This document shows positions 53,128 to 62,278 of a DNA stretch of 64,000 nucleotides, one piece after another (the stretch's first letter is position 1; each line of letters opens with the position of its first letter). The position numbers were made by a program, and so were the translations under genes. The DNA is from Bacteroidales bacterium UBA5197. GTDB lineage: Bacteria > Bacteroidota > Bacteroidia > Bacteroidales > Lentimicrobiaceae. Under the pieces are notes generated by a model. The model had not been told where the DNA came from. It saw nothing but the letters and a program-made list of their open reading frames with translations, and searched no databases. The DNA is taken from the NCBI GenBank assembly GCA_002412885.1, contig DHVX01000072.1:164843-228842 (forward strand). The letters run 5' to 3'.

Positions 53128-55416
53128 GTGTCTGAATTACTTAATCAGCTGAATGAAGCACAGCAACTGGCTGTTAAAAATATCGACGGACCTGTAATGG
53201 TAATTGCCGGGGCCGGCTCTGGCAAAACAAGAGTTTTGACTTACCGCATTGCTTATATGTTAAGTAAAGGTGTTGATCCTTTCAATGTGCTTGCACTTAC
53301 GTTTACCAACAAGGCTGCCCGAGAGATGAAGGAACGAATAACCGCTCTCATCGGCAATGAAGCCCGCAATGTCTGGATGGGAACTTTTCACTCCATTTTT
53401 GCAAGAATCCTAAGGGTTGAAGGCCATTTTCTGGGATACCCTTCCAGTTTCACCATTTACGACAACGATGATTCGAAAAATCTGATCAAAAACATACTGA
53501 GAGATCTGAGTCTTGATCCGAAACTTTATGTGCCTGGCGCTGTTTTGTCGAGAATATCATCGTCAAAATCAAACCTCGTTTCTGCGGAAGAATACAGCCA
53601 GAATGCGGAAATACAGGAACAGGACCGGATAAGTAACCGACCTCGTCTCGGAGAAGTATTCCTTCATTACAAAACCCGTTGCTTCAGGGCAGCTGCCATG
53701 GATTTTGACGATTTGCTTTACAATACCAATCTGTTGCTACGCGATTTTCCGGAAGTACTTTTCAAATATCAGCAAAAGTTCAAATACATTCTGGTTGATG
53801 AGTATCAGGATACAAATTACGCCCAATACCTTATCGTCAAAAAGCTAGCTGCACGAAACGAAAACTTATGCGTTGTTGGCGATGATGCACAGAGTATTTA
53901 TGCTTTCAGAGGTGCAAATATTCAGAACATATTGAATTTCAGGAAGGATTACAGCGATTCGAAGACATTCAAACTTGAGCAAAACTACAGATCAACCAAA
54001 GTTATTGTAAACGCGGCCAACAGTGTTATTGCCAGGAATAAGGAACAGATAAAGAAGGAAGTCTGGACTGACAATGACGAAGGATTTCCCATTCGAATTA
54101 TAAAGGCATCATCAGATGTAGATGAAGGTTCAAAAATTGCAGATTCAATTTTTGAAACAAAGATGAATCATCAGTTACAGAACAGCGATTTCGCCATTTT
54201 GTACCGGACAAATGCGCAATCCAGAGCCATAGAGGAATCTTTGCGCCGCATGAATATTCCCTACAGAATATATGGCGGACTTTCGTTTTACAAAAGAAAA
54301 GAGATAAAAGATTTGCTGGCATATTTCAGGTTGGTGGTAAACCCCAGAGATGATGAAGCTTTCAACCGCATCATTAACTATCCTGCACGAGGCATAGGAA
54401 AAACAACGCTCGAAAAAATAGAACTTGCTTCGCTTCAATATAAAATAAGTCTTTTTGAAACAGCTTCATCACCGGCGCATTACCTGCAGGGAATTAATGC
54501 CGGAACCCTTTCGCGGATTGAGGAATTTTCAAATATGATTGCAGGTTTCCATCATCAGGTAACCCGAATGAATGCCTATGAACTGGGAACGAAAATTGCG
54601 CGCCAGTCAACTTTACTTAAGGAACTTGCCTCTGATGACACCGATGAAGGAGTTATGAGGCTTCAAAATACCGAGGAGTTACTCAATGCGCTCAAGGATT
54701 TCTCAGAAAAAGAGCAAACACTCTTCCCAAATGAGGAAACCGGAGAACTCACAGCGACAGAAGTGACCCGGACGCTTGATCTTTTTCTTCAGGAAATCTC
54801 ATTGCTAACCGATGCCGATAATGATGACGAGGACGACAACAACAAAGTTGTGCTGATGACCATACATGCAGCCAAAGGTCTGGAGTTTCCTTATGTTTAT
54901 GTAGCCGGAATGGAGGAAAATCTTTTTCCTTCGATGATGGCAATCAACACCCGGTCAGAAATTGAGGAAGAGCGACGACTTTTTTACGTAGCCCTTACGA
55001 GAGCTGAAAAACAAGTCACTCTTTCATATGCCGAAACCCGATATCGATGGGGAAACATGACAATGAATGAGCCCAGTCGTTTTCTGGAGGATATTGATGA
55101 GTCTTTCCTTGAGCAAACAACTCGCAGGGTTTCTCAGAAAGAATTTCCGGGACAACCTATCATGAAAAAGGCACCTGTTTTTGTAAAAAAACCATTATTG
55201 AAAAGTGAAAATACTGACAATCAGGCTGAATCCGGACCTGCAACACCTCCTGAACTAATTCAGCCAGGCGTGCAGGTTGAGCATGAACGATTCGGCAGAG
55301 GCAAAGTAATTTCGGTTGAAGGAAATGGGCCAAATATCAAAGCCACTGTATTTTTTAATGCTGTTGGTCAGAAGCAATTGCTTTTAAAATTTGCAAAATT
55401 GCGATTGATTGGTTGA
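53128..55416 (+). CDS. uvrD: UvrD/PcrA-type ATP-dependent DNA helicase
   Basis: 762 aa, superfamily 1A. LNEAQQLAVKNIDGPVMVIA Q-motif, AGAGSGKTRVL Walker A (Lys33), ALTFTNKAAREMKER motif Ia, VDEYQDTNYAQY Walker B, GDDAQSIYAFRGA motif III, LEQNYRSTK motif IV, LMTIHAAKGLEFPYVYVAG motif V and RRLFYVALTRAEK motif VI are all intact. A linker with repeated Lys/Pro ends in a Tudor-like domain (VEHERFGRGKVISVEG) that binds RNA polymerase in PcrA. It unwinds DNA 3' to 5' in repair and replication conflict removal. The start is GTG. Confidence 0.97.
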   Translation: MSELLNQLNEAQQLAVKNIDGPVMVIAGAGSGKTRVLTYRIAYMLSKGVDPFNVLALTFTNKAAREMKERITALIGNEARNVWMGTFHSIFARILRVEGHFLGYPSSFTIYDNDDSKNLIKNILRDLSLDPKLYVPGAVLSRISSSKSNLVSAEEYSQNAEIQEQDRISNRPRLGEVFLHYKTRCFRAAAMDFDDLLYNTNLLLRDFPEVLFKYQQKFKYILVDEYQDTNYAQYLIVKKLAARNENLCVVGDDAQSIYAFRGANIQNILNFRKDYSDSKTFKLEQNYRSTKVIVNAANSVIARNKEQIKKEVWTDNDEGFPIRIIKASSDVDEGSKIADSIFETKMNHQLQNSDFAILYRTNAQSRAIEESLRRMNIPYRIYGGLSFYKRKEIKDLLAYFRLVVNPRDDEAFNRIINYPARGIGKTTLEKIELASLQYKISLFETASSPAHYLQGINAGTLSRIEEFSNMIAGFHHQVTRMNAYELGTKIARQSTLLKELASDDTDEGVMRLQNTEELLNALKDFSEKEQTLFPNEETGELTATEVTRTLDLFLQEISLLTDADNDDEDDNNKVVLMTIHAAKGLEFPYVYVAGMEENLFPSMMAINTRSEIEEERRLFYVALTRAEKQVTLSYAETRYRWGNMTMNEPSRFLEDIDESFLEQTTRRVSQKEFPGQPIMKKAPVFVKKPLLKSENTDNQAESGPATPPELIQPGVQVEHERFGRGKVISVEGNGPNIKATVFFNAVGQKQLLLKFAKLRLIG

Positions 55417-55423
55417 TTATTTG

Positions 55424-55431
55424 TATATTTG
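55424..55431 (+). promoter_or_regulatory. -7 element of the DUF4290 gene
   Basis: TATATTTG, an exact TAnnTTTG match right after the uvrD stop. The predicted leader is about 155 nt. Confidence 0.4.
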
Positions 55432-55592
55432 CAACCGTAAATAAATCCCTTATTATTATTTCCGGTTTATTTTCTAAAATTTCAGGTCAAGTGCAGCTGG
55501 ATCAAATGGCTAACCCTCCACTTATTACTGCAGATTGATTCTTCCTTACACAACTTCTTCTTACAAGAGAATTCATATTTAACAAAAAATAT

Positions 55593-56258
55593 ATGGACTA
55601 TAACAGCACCCGTGAAAAGCTCATAATTCCCGAGTACGGACGCAATGTTCAACAAATGGCTGCTTACGTGGTAAGCGTCGAGGATCGTGAAAAACGGACC
55701 AATCTGGCAAAAGTTCTCATTGGTGTGATGGCGCAGCTTCACCCTGAAAACCGCGACACCGCTGATTACAAGCAAAAGCTATGGGATCATCTTCACATCA
55801 TTTCAGGCTTTAAACTCGATGTTGACGGACCATTTCCATGTCCTCCGCCCGACATTATTGAAAAAAAGCCACAACCGGTAGCTTACCCTCAGGAAAGTAT
55901 CAGGTTCAGGCCTTATGGCAAAAACATTGAAAAGATCATCGACAAAGCCTGCACTTTTGATGATGGGCCTGAAAAAGACGCATTGGTGAAAAATATTGCC
56001 AACCACCTCAAGAAATCTTACCTCAACTGGAACCGCGATTCGGTAAACGATGAGTTGATTACCGGACATCTGGCAGAGCTGAGTCATGGCAAGCTTAAAC
56101 TGAGTGATGACGCGCGTCTGGCTCACACCAACGATTTGTTGCGCAACAACACTCCTGCGGCTCCTGCAGTTCCTCAAAATAACCGGAGGAAAAAATTTAA
56201 TCCGAAAAATGATAAGAATAGTCACTACCGTGACATGCGAAACCGCAAAAAGAATTAA
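55593..56258 (+). CDS. DUF4290 family protein
   Basis: 221 aa. MDYNSTREKLIIPEYGRNVQ and LHPENRDTADYKQKLWDHLH are characteristic of this Bacteroidota family. A Pro-rich middle (CPPPDIIEKKPQPVAY) and a strongly basic Asn/Arg/Lys tail follow. The tail suggests nucleic-acid or ribosome contact (inference). The function is not established. It is 49 bp upstream of murA, and the two are typically neighbours. Confidence 0.88.
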   Translation: MDYNSTREKLIIPEYGRNVQQMAAYVVSVEDREKRTNLAKVLIGVMAQLHPENRDTADYKQKLWDHLHIISGFKLDVDGPFPCPPPDIIEKKPQPVAYPQESIRFRPYGKNIEKIIDKACTFDDGPEKDALVKNIANHLKKSYLNWNRDSVNDELITGHLAELSHGKLKLSDDARLAHTNDLLRNNTPAAPAVPQNNRRKKFNPKNDKNSHYRDMRNRKKN

Positions 56259-56307
56259 CTTTCCAGCCTGTTAAAATCACTGGATAAATTCTTTTATTTT
56301 ACCATTT

Positions 56308-57618
56308 ATGGGTTCATTTATTATCAAAGGCGGAAAAAAGCTTCAGGGTGAAATCATTCCCCAGGGAGCCAAAAACGAAGCCCTTCAGGTGCTCTGCGCT
56401 ACACTTCTTACTTCTGAAACCATCACGATGCATAACATCCCCGATATAAGGGATGTGAACCAACTTATTGAGCTTTTGAGCGATATGGGTGTTGAAGTAA
56501 AGGCATTGGGTCAGGGAAGTTATACTTTCAGGGCAAACCAGATAAATCTGGATTACCTGAAAACAACAGAATTCAGAAAAAAAGGTGCCGGATTACGGGG
56601 ATCAATAATGATACTTGGTCCGCTGCTTGCCCGATTTGGCAAGGGATACATTCCTCATCCCGGTGGCGATAAAATAGGTCGTCGCAGACTCGACACTCAC
56701 TTTATAGGTTTGCAGAATCTGGGTGCCAGATTTGAATCGGAAGGCACAAATACGTTCTATAGCATCGATGCGACAGAGCTAAAAGGCTGCTATATGCTTC
56801 TGGATGAAGCATCGGTAACCGGAACTGCAAACGTTGTAATGGCTGCAGTACTCGCCAAAGGAACCACCACCGTTTTTAATGCTGCCTGTGAACCTTATCT
56901 GGTTCAACTTTGCCGGATGCTCAACCGAATGGGCGCTAAAATCTCAGGCATTGGCTCAAATCTGCTGAGTATTGAAGGTGTAAGTTCTTTATCAGGAACT
57001 GAGCACACACTTTTGCCTGACATGATTGAAATCGGAAGTTTCATTGGTCTGGCCGCCATGACCGGATCTGAGATCACCATAAAAAATGTTCAGTACAAAG
57101 AGTTGGGTATTATCCCCGATGTTTTCAGAAAGCTGGGAATTAAAATGGAACTGATTGGCGATGATATTTTTGTTCCGGCTCAGGAAAGCTATGAAGTGGA
57201 AACCTTTATGGATGGCTCAATACTCACCATAAGTGATGCTCCCTGGCCAGGATTTACACCTGACCTTATCAGCATAGCTTTGGTTGTGGCAACACAAGCC
57301 AAAGGAAGTGTGCTGATGCATCAGAAAATGTTCGAAAGCCGTCTCTTTTTTGTGGATAAACTCATTGATATGGGTGCCCAGATCATTCTGTGTGATCCGC
57401 ACCGCGCTTCAGTTATCGGGCTAAACCATCAGGTTTCGCTGCGGGGAATAACCATGTCATCGCCCGACATCAGGGCTGGCGTTGCTTTGCTTATTGCCGC
57501 ATTGTCAGCCAATGGCAAAAGTCAGATTGACAATATTGAACAAATCGACCGCGGTTATCAGGATATTGACGGACGACTCCGGGCTCTGGGTGCTGACATT
57601 GAAAGGATTGACAATTAA
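56308..57618 (+). CDS. murA: UDP-N-acetylglucosamine 1-carboxyvinyltransferase with Asp for the catalytic Cys
   Basis: 436 aa. Lys22/Asn23 (QGAKNEAL), the loop PHPGGDKIGRRRLDTHF and the base Asp in PWPGFTPDLIS are seen. MurA adds enolpyruvate from PEP to UDP-GlcNAc, the first committed step of peptidoglycan synthesis. The loop residue equal to E. coli Cys115 is Asp121. Known Asp-type MurA enzymes stay active but do not react with fosfomycin. Arg126 equals the E. coli Arg120. It follows the DUF4290 gene. Confidence 0.97.
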   Translation: MGSFIIKGGKKLQGEIIPQGAKNEALQVLCATLLTSETITMHNIPDIRDVNQLIELLSDMGVEVKALGQGSYTFRANQINLDYLKTTEFRKKGAGLRGSIMILGPLLARFGKGYIPHPGGDKIGRRRLDTHFIGLQNLGARFESEGTNTFYSIDATELKGCYMLLDEASVTGTANVVMAAVLAKGTTTVFNAACEPYLVQLCRMLNRMGAKISGIGSNLLSIEGVSSLSGTEHTLLPDMIEIGSFIGLAAMTGSEITIKNVQYKELGIIPDVFRKLGIKMELIGDDIFVPAQESYEVETFMDGSILTISDAPWPGFTPDLISIALVVATQAKGSVLMHQKMFESRLFFVDKLIDMGAQIILCDPHRASVIGLNHQVSLRGITMSSPDIRAGVALLIAALSANGKSQIDNIEQIDRGYQDIDGRLRALGADIERIDN

Positions 57619-57921
57619 GCAATTCATTTGCTTCAATGTCTTAAGGGATTCTTCTTTCCAAATCTGACAAAATGTATTTGGCTACTGATCTTGCCGGATA
57701 ATCTGGCAGAATAAAGCACATTCCTTCAGATAAAATTGATGGCAGGATTAGCTGTGTGAAATGGTATTATCATTTTACGCAAACCATTTAATGCCGTAAT
57801 TACTCATAAAATAGCAGCACAAACTGTCAATTTGTCGTTTACTTGCTGAATGGCAAGCAATTTGTTGATTGGCGGCAGAAGATAATACAACACGAAATTG
57901 CACTGAAAATCAATAAATAAA
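57619..57921. other. Gap between murA and grpE
   Basis: About 300 bp without a gene. It holds an imperfect 17-bp palindrome TGCCGGAT-A-ATCTGGCA (57692-57708, one mismatched pair) and a small CTTGC/GCAAG hairpin (57842-57857). No CIRCE element and no exact TAnnTTTG promoter was found, so the heat-shock control of grpE remains unseen. Confidence 0.5.
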
Positions 57922-58500
57922 ATGGTAAAAAGCGGAAAAAGCAAGGAACAGCCTACAAATGCAGAATTGCATGAAGAACAGAATGAACTGCATGAAGCAG
58001 AAACCATTAGTGAAACTGTAAATGCCGGCGATTCGCAGAACACTGTTTCTGAGGAATCGGCAAACGAAACCACCCAGAAGTACAATGAGCTCAACGACAA
58101 GTATCTGAGGTTATATTCTGACTTCGACAATTACCGGAAGAGGGTAATCAAAGAAAAAGTTGAACTCAGCAAAACCGCATCAGAAGATGTTATTTCAGGG
58201 CTTTTATCGGTACTCGATGATTTTGAGCGTGCAATCGGAGCTATGGGCGAAAATGACGAAGACCCTGTTAAGCATGGCATTATCTTGATCTTCAACAAGT
58301 TTAAATCCACGCTCATGCAGAAAGGTCTGGCTGAAACAGAATCAATGGGCAAGGAATTCGATACTGACTTTCACGAAGCGATTGCCAATATACCTGCACC
58401 CTCAGAAGAACTGAAAAGCAAAATTCTTGATGTTACCCAAAAAGGTTATACCCTGAATGGCAAAGTAATACGCTTTGCCAAAGTGGTGGTTGGCATCTGA
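57922..58500 (+). CDS. grpE: Nucleotide exchange factor GrpE
   Basis: 192 aa. A Glu-rich, disordered N-terminus (to about residue 50) is followed by the long coiled coil (YNELNDKYLRLYSDFDNYRK) and the C-terminal beta domain FDTDFHEAIANIPAPSEE with GYTLNGKVIRFAKVVV. GrpE releases ADP from DnaK. dnaK is not in the window; dnaJ follows after 26 bp. Confidence 0.97.
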   Translation: MVKSGKSKEQPTNAELHEEQNELHEAETISETVNAGDSQNTVSEESANETTQKYNELNDKYLRLYSDFDNYRKRVIKEKVELSKTASEDVISGLLSVLDDFERAIGAMGENDEDPVKHGIILIFNKFKSTLMQKGLAETESMGKEFDTDFHEAIANIPAPSEELKSKILDVTQKGYTLNGKVIRFAKVVVGI

Positions 58501-58526
58501 TAAATTAAAAAGCTAAAGCTTACAAA

Positions 58527-59669
58527 GTGGCAAAAAAAGATTATTACGAAATACTTGGAGTTTCGCGTAATGCCGGAGAACCTGAGATAAAAAAAGCCTA
58601 CCGGCAAATGGCGTTGAAATTCCATCCTGACAAAAACCCTGACGACAAGCAGGCAGAGGAAAGATTCAAGGAGGCTGCTGAAGCATATGAAGTGCTGAGT
58701 AACTCGGAGAAACGCGCCAGGTACGACCAGTATGGCCACGAAGGAATGAAAGGCATGCCGGGAGGCGGATATGGCGGCGGAATGTCGATGGATGACATTT
58801 TCAGCCAGTTCGGCGATATTTTCGGAGGTGCATTCGGAGGAGGTTTTGGTTTTACAGGAGGAAACAGACGAAGGGTAAATAAAGGCACCAACCTGCGGGT
58901 AAAAGTGCGCCTTACCCTTGAAGAAATTGCCAAAGGTGTTGAAAAGAAAATCAAGGTAAACAAACTTGTCAGTTGCTCAACCTGTCATGGCACAGGAGCT
59001 GCAGGCGGATCATCTCATTCAACTTGTCAGCACTGCCATGGCACCGGACAGATTACCCGCGTTACGAATACATTTCTTGGACAGATGCAGACCAGCTCCA
59101 CTTGTCCTTATTGTAATGGTGAAGGCCAGACAATCACCAACAAATGTACTACCTGTGCAGGAAGCGGCACCGCCCGGGGAGAAGAGGTTATCAGCCTGAA
59201 CATCCCGGCAGGTGTTTCTGAAGGAATTCAGCTTTCGGTAGGTGGAAAAGGAAATGCCGCACCACGCGGAGGCATCCCCGGCGATCTGATTGTTCAGATT
59301 GAAGAGATTCCTCATGATGATCTTATCAGAGAAGGTGTGAACATTCTATACGAACATTACATCAGTTTTCCTGAGGCAGCCCTCGGCACATCCATTGAAA
59401 TTCCAACCATCGAAGGCAAAGTCAGAATAAAGATAGAGCCGGGAACCCAGGGAGGCAAAGTGCTTCGGCTTAAAGGCAAAGGCATTCCATCACTGAATGG
59501 CTACGGGCGTGGAGACCAGTTGATTAATATTAATGTATGGACTCCCCGGAATCTAAGCCGTCAGGAAACAGAAACCCTTGAAAATCTCATGAATTCAGAG
59601 AATTTTAAACCCAATCCGGGATCAAAAGACAGATCCTTCTTTGACAGGATGAAAGAATATTTTCAGTAA
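58527..59669 (+). CDS. dnaJ: Chaperone DnaJ
   Basis: 380 aa, GTG start. The J domain (1-70) has KFHPDKNPDD with the HPD motif. A Gly/Phe-rich linker spans about 75-115 (GGGYGGGMSMDD, FGGAFGGGFG). Four zinc-finger repeats CSTCHGTG, CQHCHGTG, CPYCNGEG and CTTCAGSG follow, then the substrate-binding C-terminal domain. It delivers clients to DnaK and stimulates its ATPase. A strong terminator follows. Confidence 0.98.
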   Translation: MAKKDYYEILGVSRNAGEPEIKKAYRQMALKFHPDKNPDDKQAEERFKEAAEAYEVLSNSEKRARYDQYGHEGMKGMPGGGYGGGMSMDDIFSQFGDIFGGAFGGGFGFTGGNRRRVNKGTNLRVKVRLTLEEIAKGVEKKIKVNKLVSCSTCHGTGAAGGSSHSTCQHCHGTGQITRVTNTFLGQMQTSSTCPYCNGEGQTITNKCTTCAGSGTARGEEVISLNIPAGVSEGIQLSVGGKGNAAPRGGIPGDLIVQIEEIPHDDLIREGVNILYEHYISFPEAALGTSIEIPTIEGKVRIKIEPGTQGGKVLRLKGKGIPSLNGYGRGDQLININVWTPRNLSRQETETLENLMNSENFKPNPGSKDRSFFDRMKEYFQ

Positions 59670-59693
59670 TTTTGCTTTATGATTTTCAATTTA

Positions 59694-59731
59694 AACGGGC
59701 GGTTTCTTTTTGCAAGGCAGCGCCCGTTTTT
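59694..59731 (+). terminator. Intrinsic terminator after dnaJ
   Basis: AACGGGCG and CGCCCGTT pair across a 19-nt loop and are followed by a T-run. It ends the grpE-dnaJ unit and separates it from the ABC exporter genes. Confidence 0.9.
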
Positions 59732-59770
59732 AATTAATTACCTGATTTGTTGCACTTTCAAATAATTATT

Positions 59771-60706
59771 ATGTCCTATTTTACTGCCAGAAACATCACA
59801 AAAAGATACGCTGCACATCTTGCCCTCGACAATGTGAGCATCGAGGTACCCGAACAAAGTATATTCGGACTTCTCGGCCCCAATGGCGCCGGTAAAACAT
59901 CACTGATCAGAATCATTAACCAGATCACAGGACCCGATGAAGGTGAAGTTTTTATCGGAAACGAAAAACTTGCACCCCATCACGTTGATAAAATCGGGTA
60001 TCTGCCAGAAGAAAGAGGACTTTACAAAAAAATGAAAGTCGGCGAGCAGGCTTTGTATCTGGCGCAACTGAAAGGATTAAGCAAATCAGATGCGCAGAAA
60101 AAGCTGAGATACTGGTTTGAGAAATTCGAAATTCAAGCCTGGACGAACAAGAAAGTTGAAGAACTTTCTAAAGGAATGCAGCAAAAAATCCAGTTTATCG
60201 TAACCATCATTCATGAACCCACACTGCTGATTTTCGATGAGCCATTTAGTGGATTCGACCCGATAAATGTCAACCTGCTGAAAGAAGAAATTCTTAACCT
60301 GAAGAAAAATGGTGCTACCATTATATTCTCTACCCACAACATGGCTTCGGTAGAAGAGCTTTGCGACAATATCGCATTGCTGAACAAATCCAAAAAAATT
60401 CTTGAAGGCAAGGTCAAAGACATCAAAACCGCCTACAATACCAATACATATGCCATTGATTTTTATGGATACTCCGGATCTGCATTGGCATTGCTTCCTG
60501 CCGGCTTCGATCTGATAAGCGAAACGCAGGAAGATGATTTGCGACAAGTGGTTGTTAAACTACCCGGGCAAGCATCGCAGAATGAACTGCTTAGAGCAAT
60601 GATGCCGCATGTTTACATTCATTCTTTCAAGGAGATTATTCCAACAATGAATGATATCTTCATCAAAACTGTAAACGAATCAGGTAATTTTTCAGAAAAT
60701 ATTTAA
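59771..60706 (+). CDS. ABC transporter ATP-binding protein (NatA-like)
   Basis: About 311 aa from the ATG at 59771. GLLGPNGAGKTSLIRIINQI is the Walker A, VEELSKGMQQKIQFIVTII the signature motif, and LLIFDEPFSGFDPINV the Walker B and D loop. The switch His is in IFSTHNMASVEELC. A C-terminal regulatory part of about 90 residues follows. The upstream frame begins at TTG 59747 and is less likely. It powers the permease encoded 11 bp downstream. Confidence 0.93.
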   Translation: MSYFTARNITKRYAAHLALDNVSIEVPEQSIFGLLGPNGAGKTSLIRIINQITGPDEGEVFIGNEKLAPHHVDKIGYLPEERGLYKKMKVGEQALYLAQLKGLSKSDAQKKLRYWFEKFEIQAWTNKKVEELSKGMQQKIQFIVTIIHEPTLLIFDEPFSGFDPINVNLLKEEILNLKKNGATIIFSTHNMASVEELCDNIALLNKSKKILEGKVKDIKTAYNTNTYAIDFYGYSGSALALLPAGFDLISETQEDDLRQVVVKLPGQASQNELLRAMMPHVYIHSFKEIIPTMNDIFIKTVNESGNFSENI

Positions 60707-60717
60707 CCAAAGCAACC

Positions 60718-62127
60718 ATGAATAAAATTATACTTGTAATTCAACGCGAATATCTGTCAAGGGTAAAGAAAAAATCATTCATTGTAATGACCATTCTTGG
60801 TCCTATACTAATGGCTGCGCTTTTTATTGTGCCGGTTTTTCTTTCTCAGGTGTCAGATGAAGTAAAACAGGTTGTTATACTTGATGAAACCGGTTGGTTC
60901 ATGAATAAGTTTGAGGATTCAGAACGATTTAAATTCAACAACGTTTTCACCGACCTTGAAACAGCCAAAACCAATCTATCGGAGAACAAGGGTTATGCGC
61001 TGGTTTATATCCCGAAACCCGAAGTAAGTGTTCCTTCTACCGCTATGATCTTCAGTGAGAGGCAAGTAAGTATTGATCTGAAAGGATACATACGGAGTAC
61101 CATGAGTAAGGAAGTAGAAAATCAAAAGCTTGGCGCTGAAATTATGAAAGAAATCAGGAAAGTTAATCCTGATTTTGATCCTTCGAACCCTGAAAGCAGC
61201 AATGCCGGTAATGTAGTAAGTGAAGAGATTTTAAAAAATATTAAAACCAATATTATTCTCACTTCCATAAGAATGGGTGAAGCCGGAAAGGAAGAAAAAA
61301 GTTTTACGGAAGTGAGTATGGGTGTTGGGATGTTTGCCGGCATACTGATCTATTTCTTCATTTTCCTTTTTGGTTCGCAGGTAATGCGCGGCGTAATCGA
61401 AGAAAAAGTCAGCAGAATTGTTGAGGTAATCGTTTCATCGGTGAAGCCTTTTCAGCTGATGATGGGCAAAATAATCGGAGTTGGATTGGTTGGACTTACA
61501 CAGTTTATGCTGTGGGTTGTCCTCACGCTGGTAATTGTAACCGTTTTTCAGCAAGTAATGCCTGATAAGCTTAAGAAGCAGCAGACTGTTGAAAGCTTTA
61601 GTCCGGGCACACGCATTCCTGCTGGCGCCGAAGCAATTCAGTCAATGGATAATATGGAAGATCAGGGCAGTATGGATAAGATGATTGAAGCAATTCAGTC
61701 AATCAATTATGGTGTGATGATATTCTCGTTTCTGTTTTATTTTCTCGGAGGATACCTTTTATACGGAGCCATGTTTGCTGCCATCGGAGCCGCAGTTGAT
61801 AATGAAACCGACACACAGCAATTTATGATGCCGGTAACTATACCGCTGATACTTGCCATTGTGGTATCTCAGTTTGTCATCAATAATCCGGAAGGCCCTG
61901 TTGCATTCTGGTTCTCGATGATACCCTTCACATCTCCGATTGTTATGATGGTGAGAATCCCGTTTGGTGTTCCCTCCTGGGAAATTGCACTTTCAATGAG
62001 TTTGCTGGTTATAACATTCGTTGCAGCTGTTTGGATGGCAGGAAGAATTTACAGAACCGGAATTCTAATGTACGGAAAGAAAGTCAGCTGGGGCGAATTG
62101 TACAAGTGGCTTTTTTATAAAGCCTGA
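60718..62127 (+). CDS. ABC-2 type permease (NatB-like)
   Basis: 469 aa. One membrane helix near 21-42 (VMTILGPILMAALFIVPVF), a large extracytoplasmic domain to about 200, then five helices from about 205. The EEKVSRIVEVIVSSVKPFQL coupling helix and the FAAIGAAVDNETDTQQFMMP motif are typical of the NatB/ABC-2 family. It forms an exporter with the preceding ATPase; the substrate is unknown (sodium or drug export in the family). A run of six T just before its stop is followed by a frame open to 62210. Confidence 0.9.
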   Translation: MNKIILVIQREYLSRVKKKSFIVMTILGPILMAALFIVPVFLSQVSDEVKQVVILDETGWFMNKFEDSERFKFNNVFTDLETAKTNLSENKGYALVYIPKPEVSVPSTAMIFSERQVSIDLKGYIRSTMSKEVENQKLGAEIMKEIRKVNPDFDPSNPESSNAGNVVSEEILKNIKTNIILTSIRMGEAGKEEKSFTEVSMGVGMFAGILIYFFIFLFGSQVMRGVIEEKVSRIVEVIVSSVKPFQLMMGKIIGVGLVGLTQFMLWVVLTLVIVTVFQQVMPDKLKKQQTVESFSPGTRIPAGAEAIQSMDNMEDQGSMDKMIEAIQSINYGVMIFSFLFYFLGGYLLYGAMFAAIGAAVDNETDTQQFMMPVTIPLILAIVVSQFVINNPEGPVAFWFSMIPFTSPIVMMVRIPFGVPSWEIALSMSLLVITFVAAVWMAGRIYRTGILMYGKKVSWGELYKWLFYKA

Positions 62128-62278
62128 TAATGAAGCTGAAGTTGCGGATGCTGATGTAAAACAGATTACTGAGCAACCGCCACCCATCGGCATAATGAAG
62201 AGATACAGCTGAACGTAATTCTGTTTTGATTCAGAGTAGCCTTCAAAAAAATGAATAATACAAAAGAAAAACTGAAAT

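Noticed and set aside
57619..57921. CIRCE (HrcA) element before grpE
   Set aside because: No TTAGCACTC-N9-GAGTGCTAA-like sequence is present.
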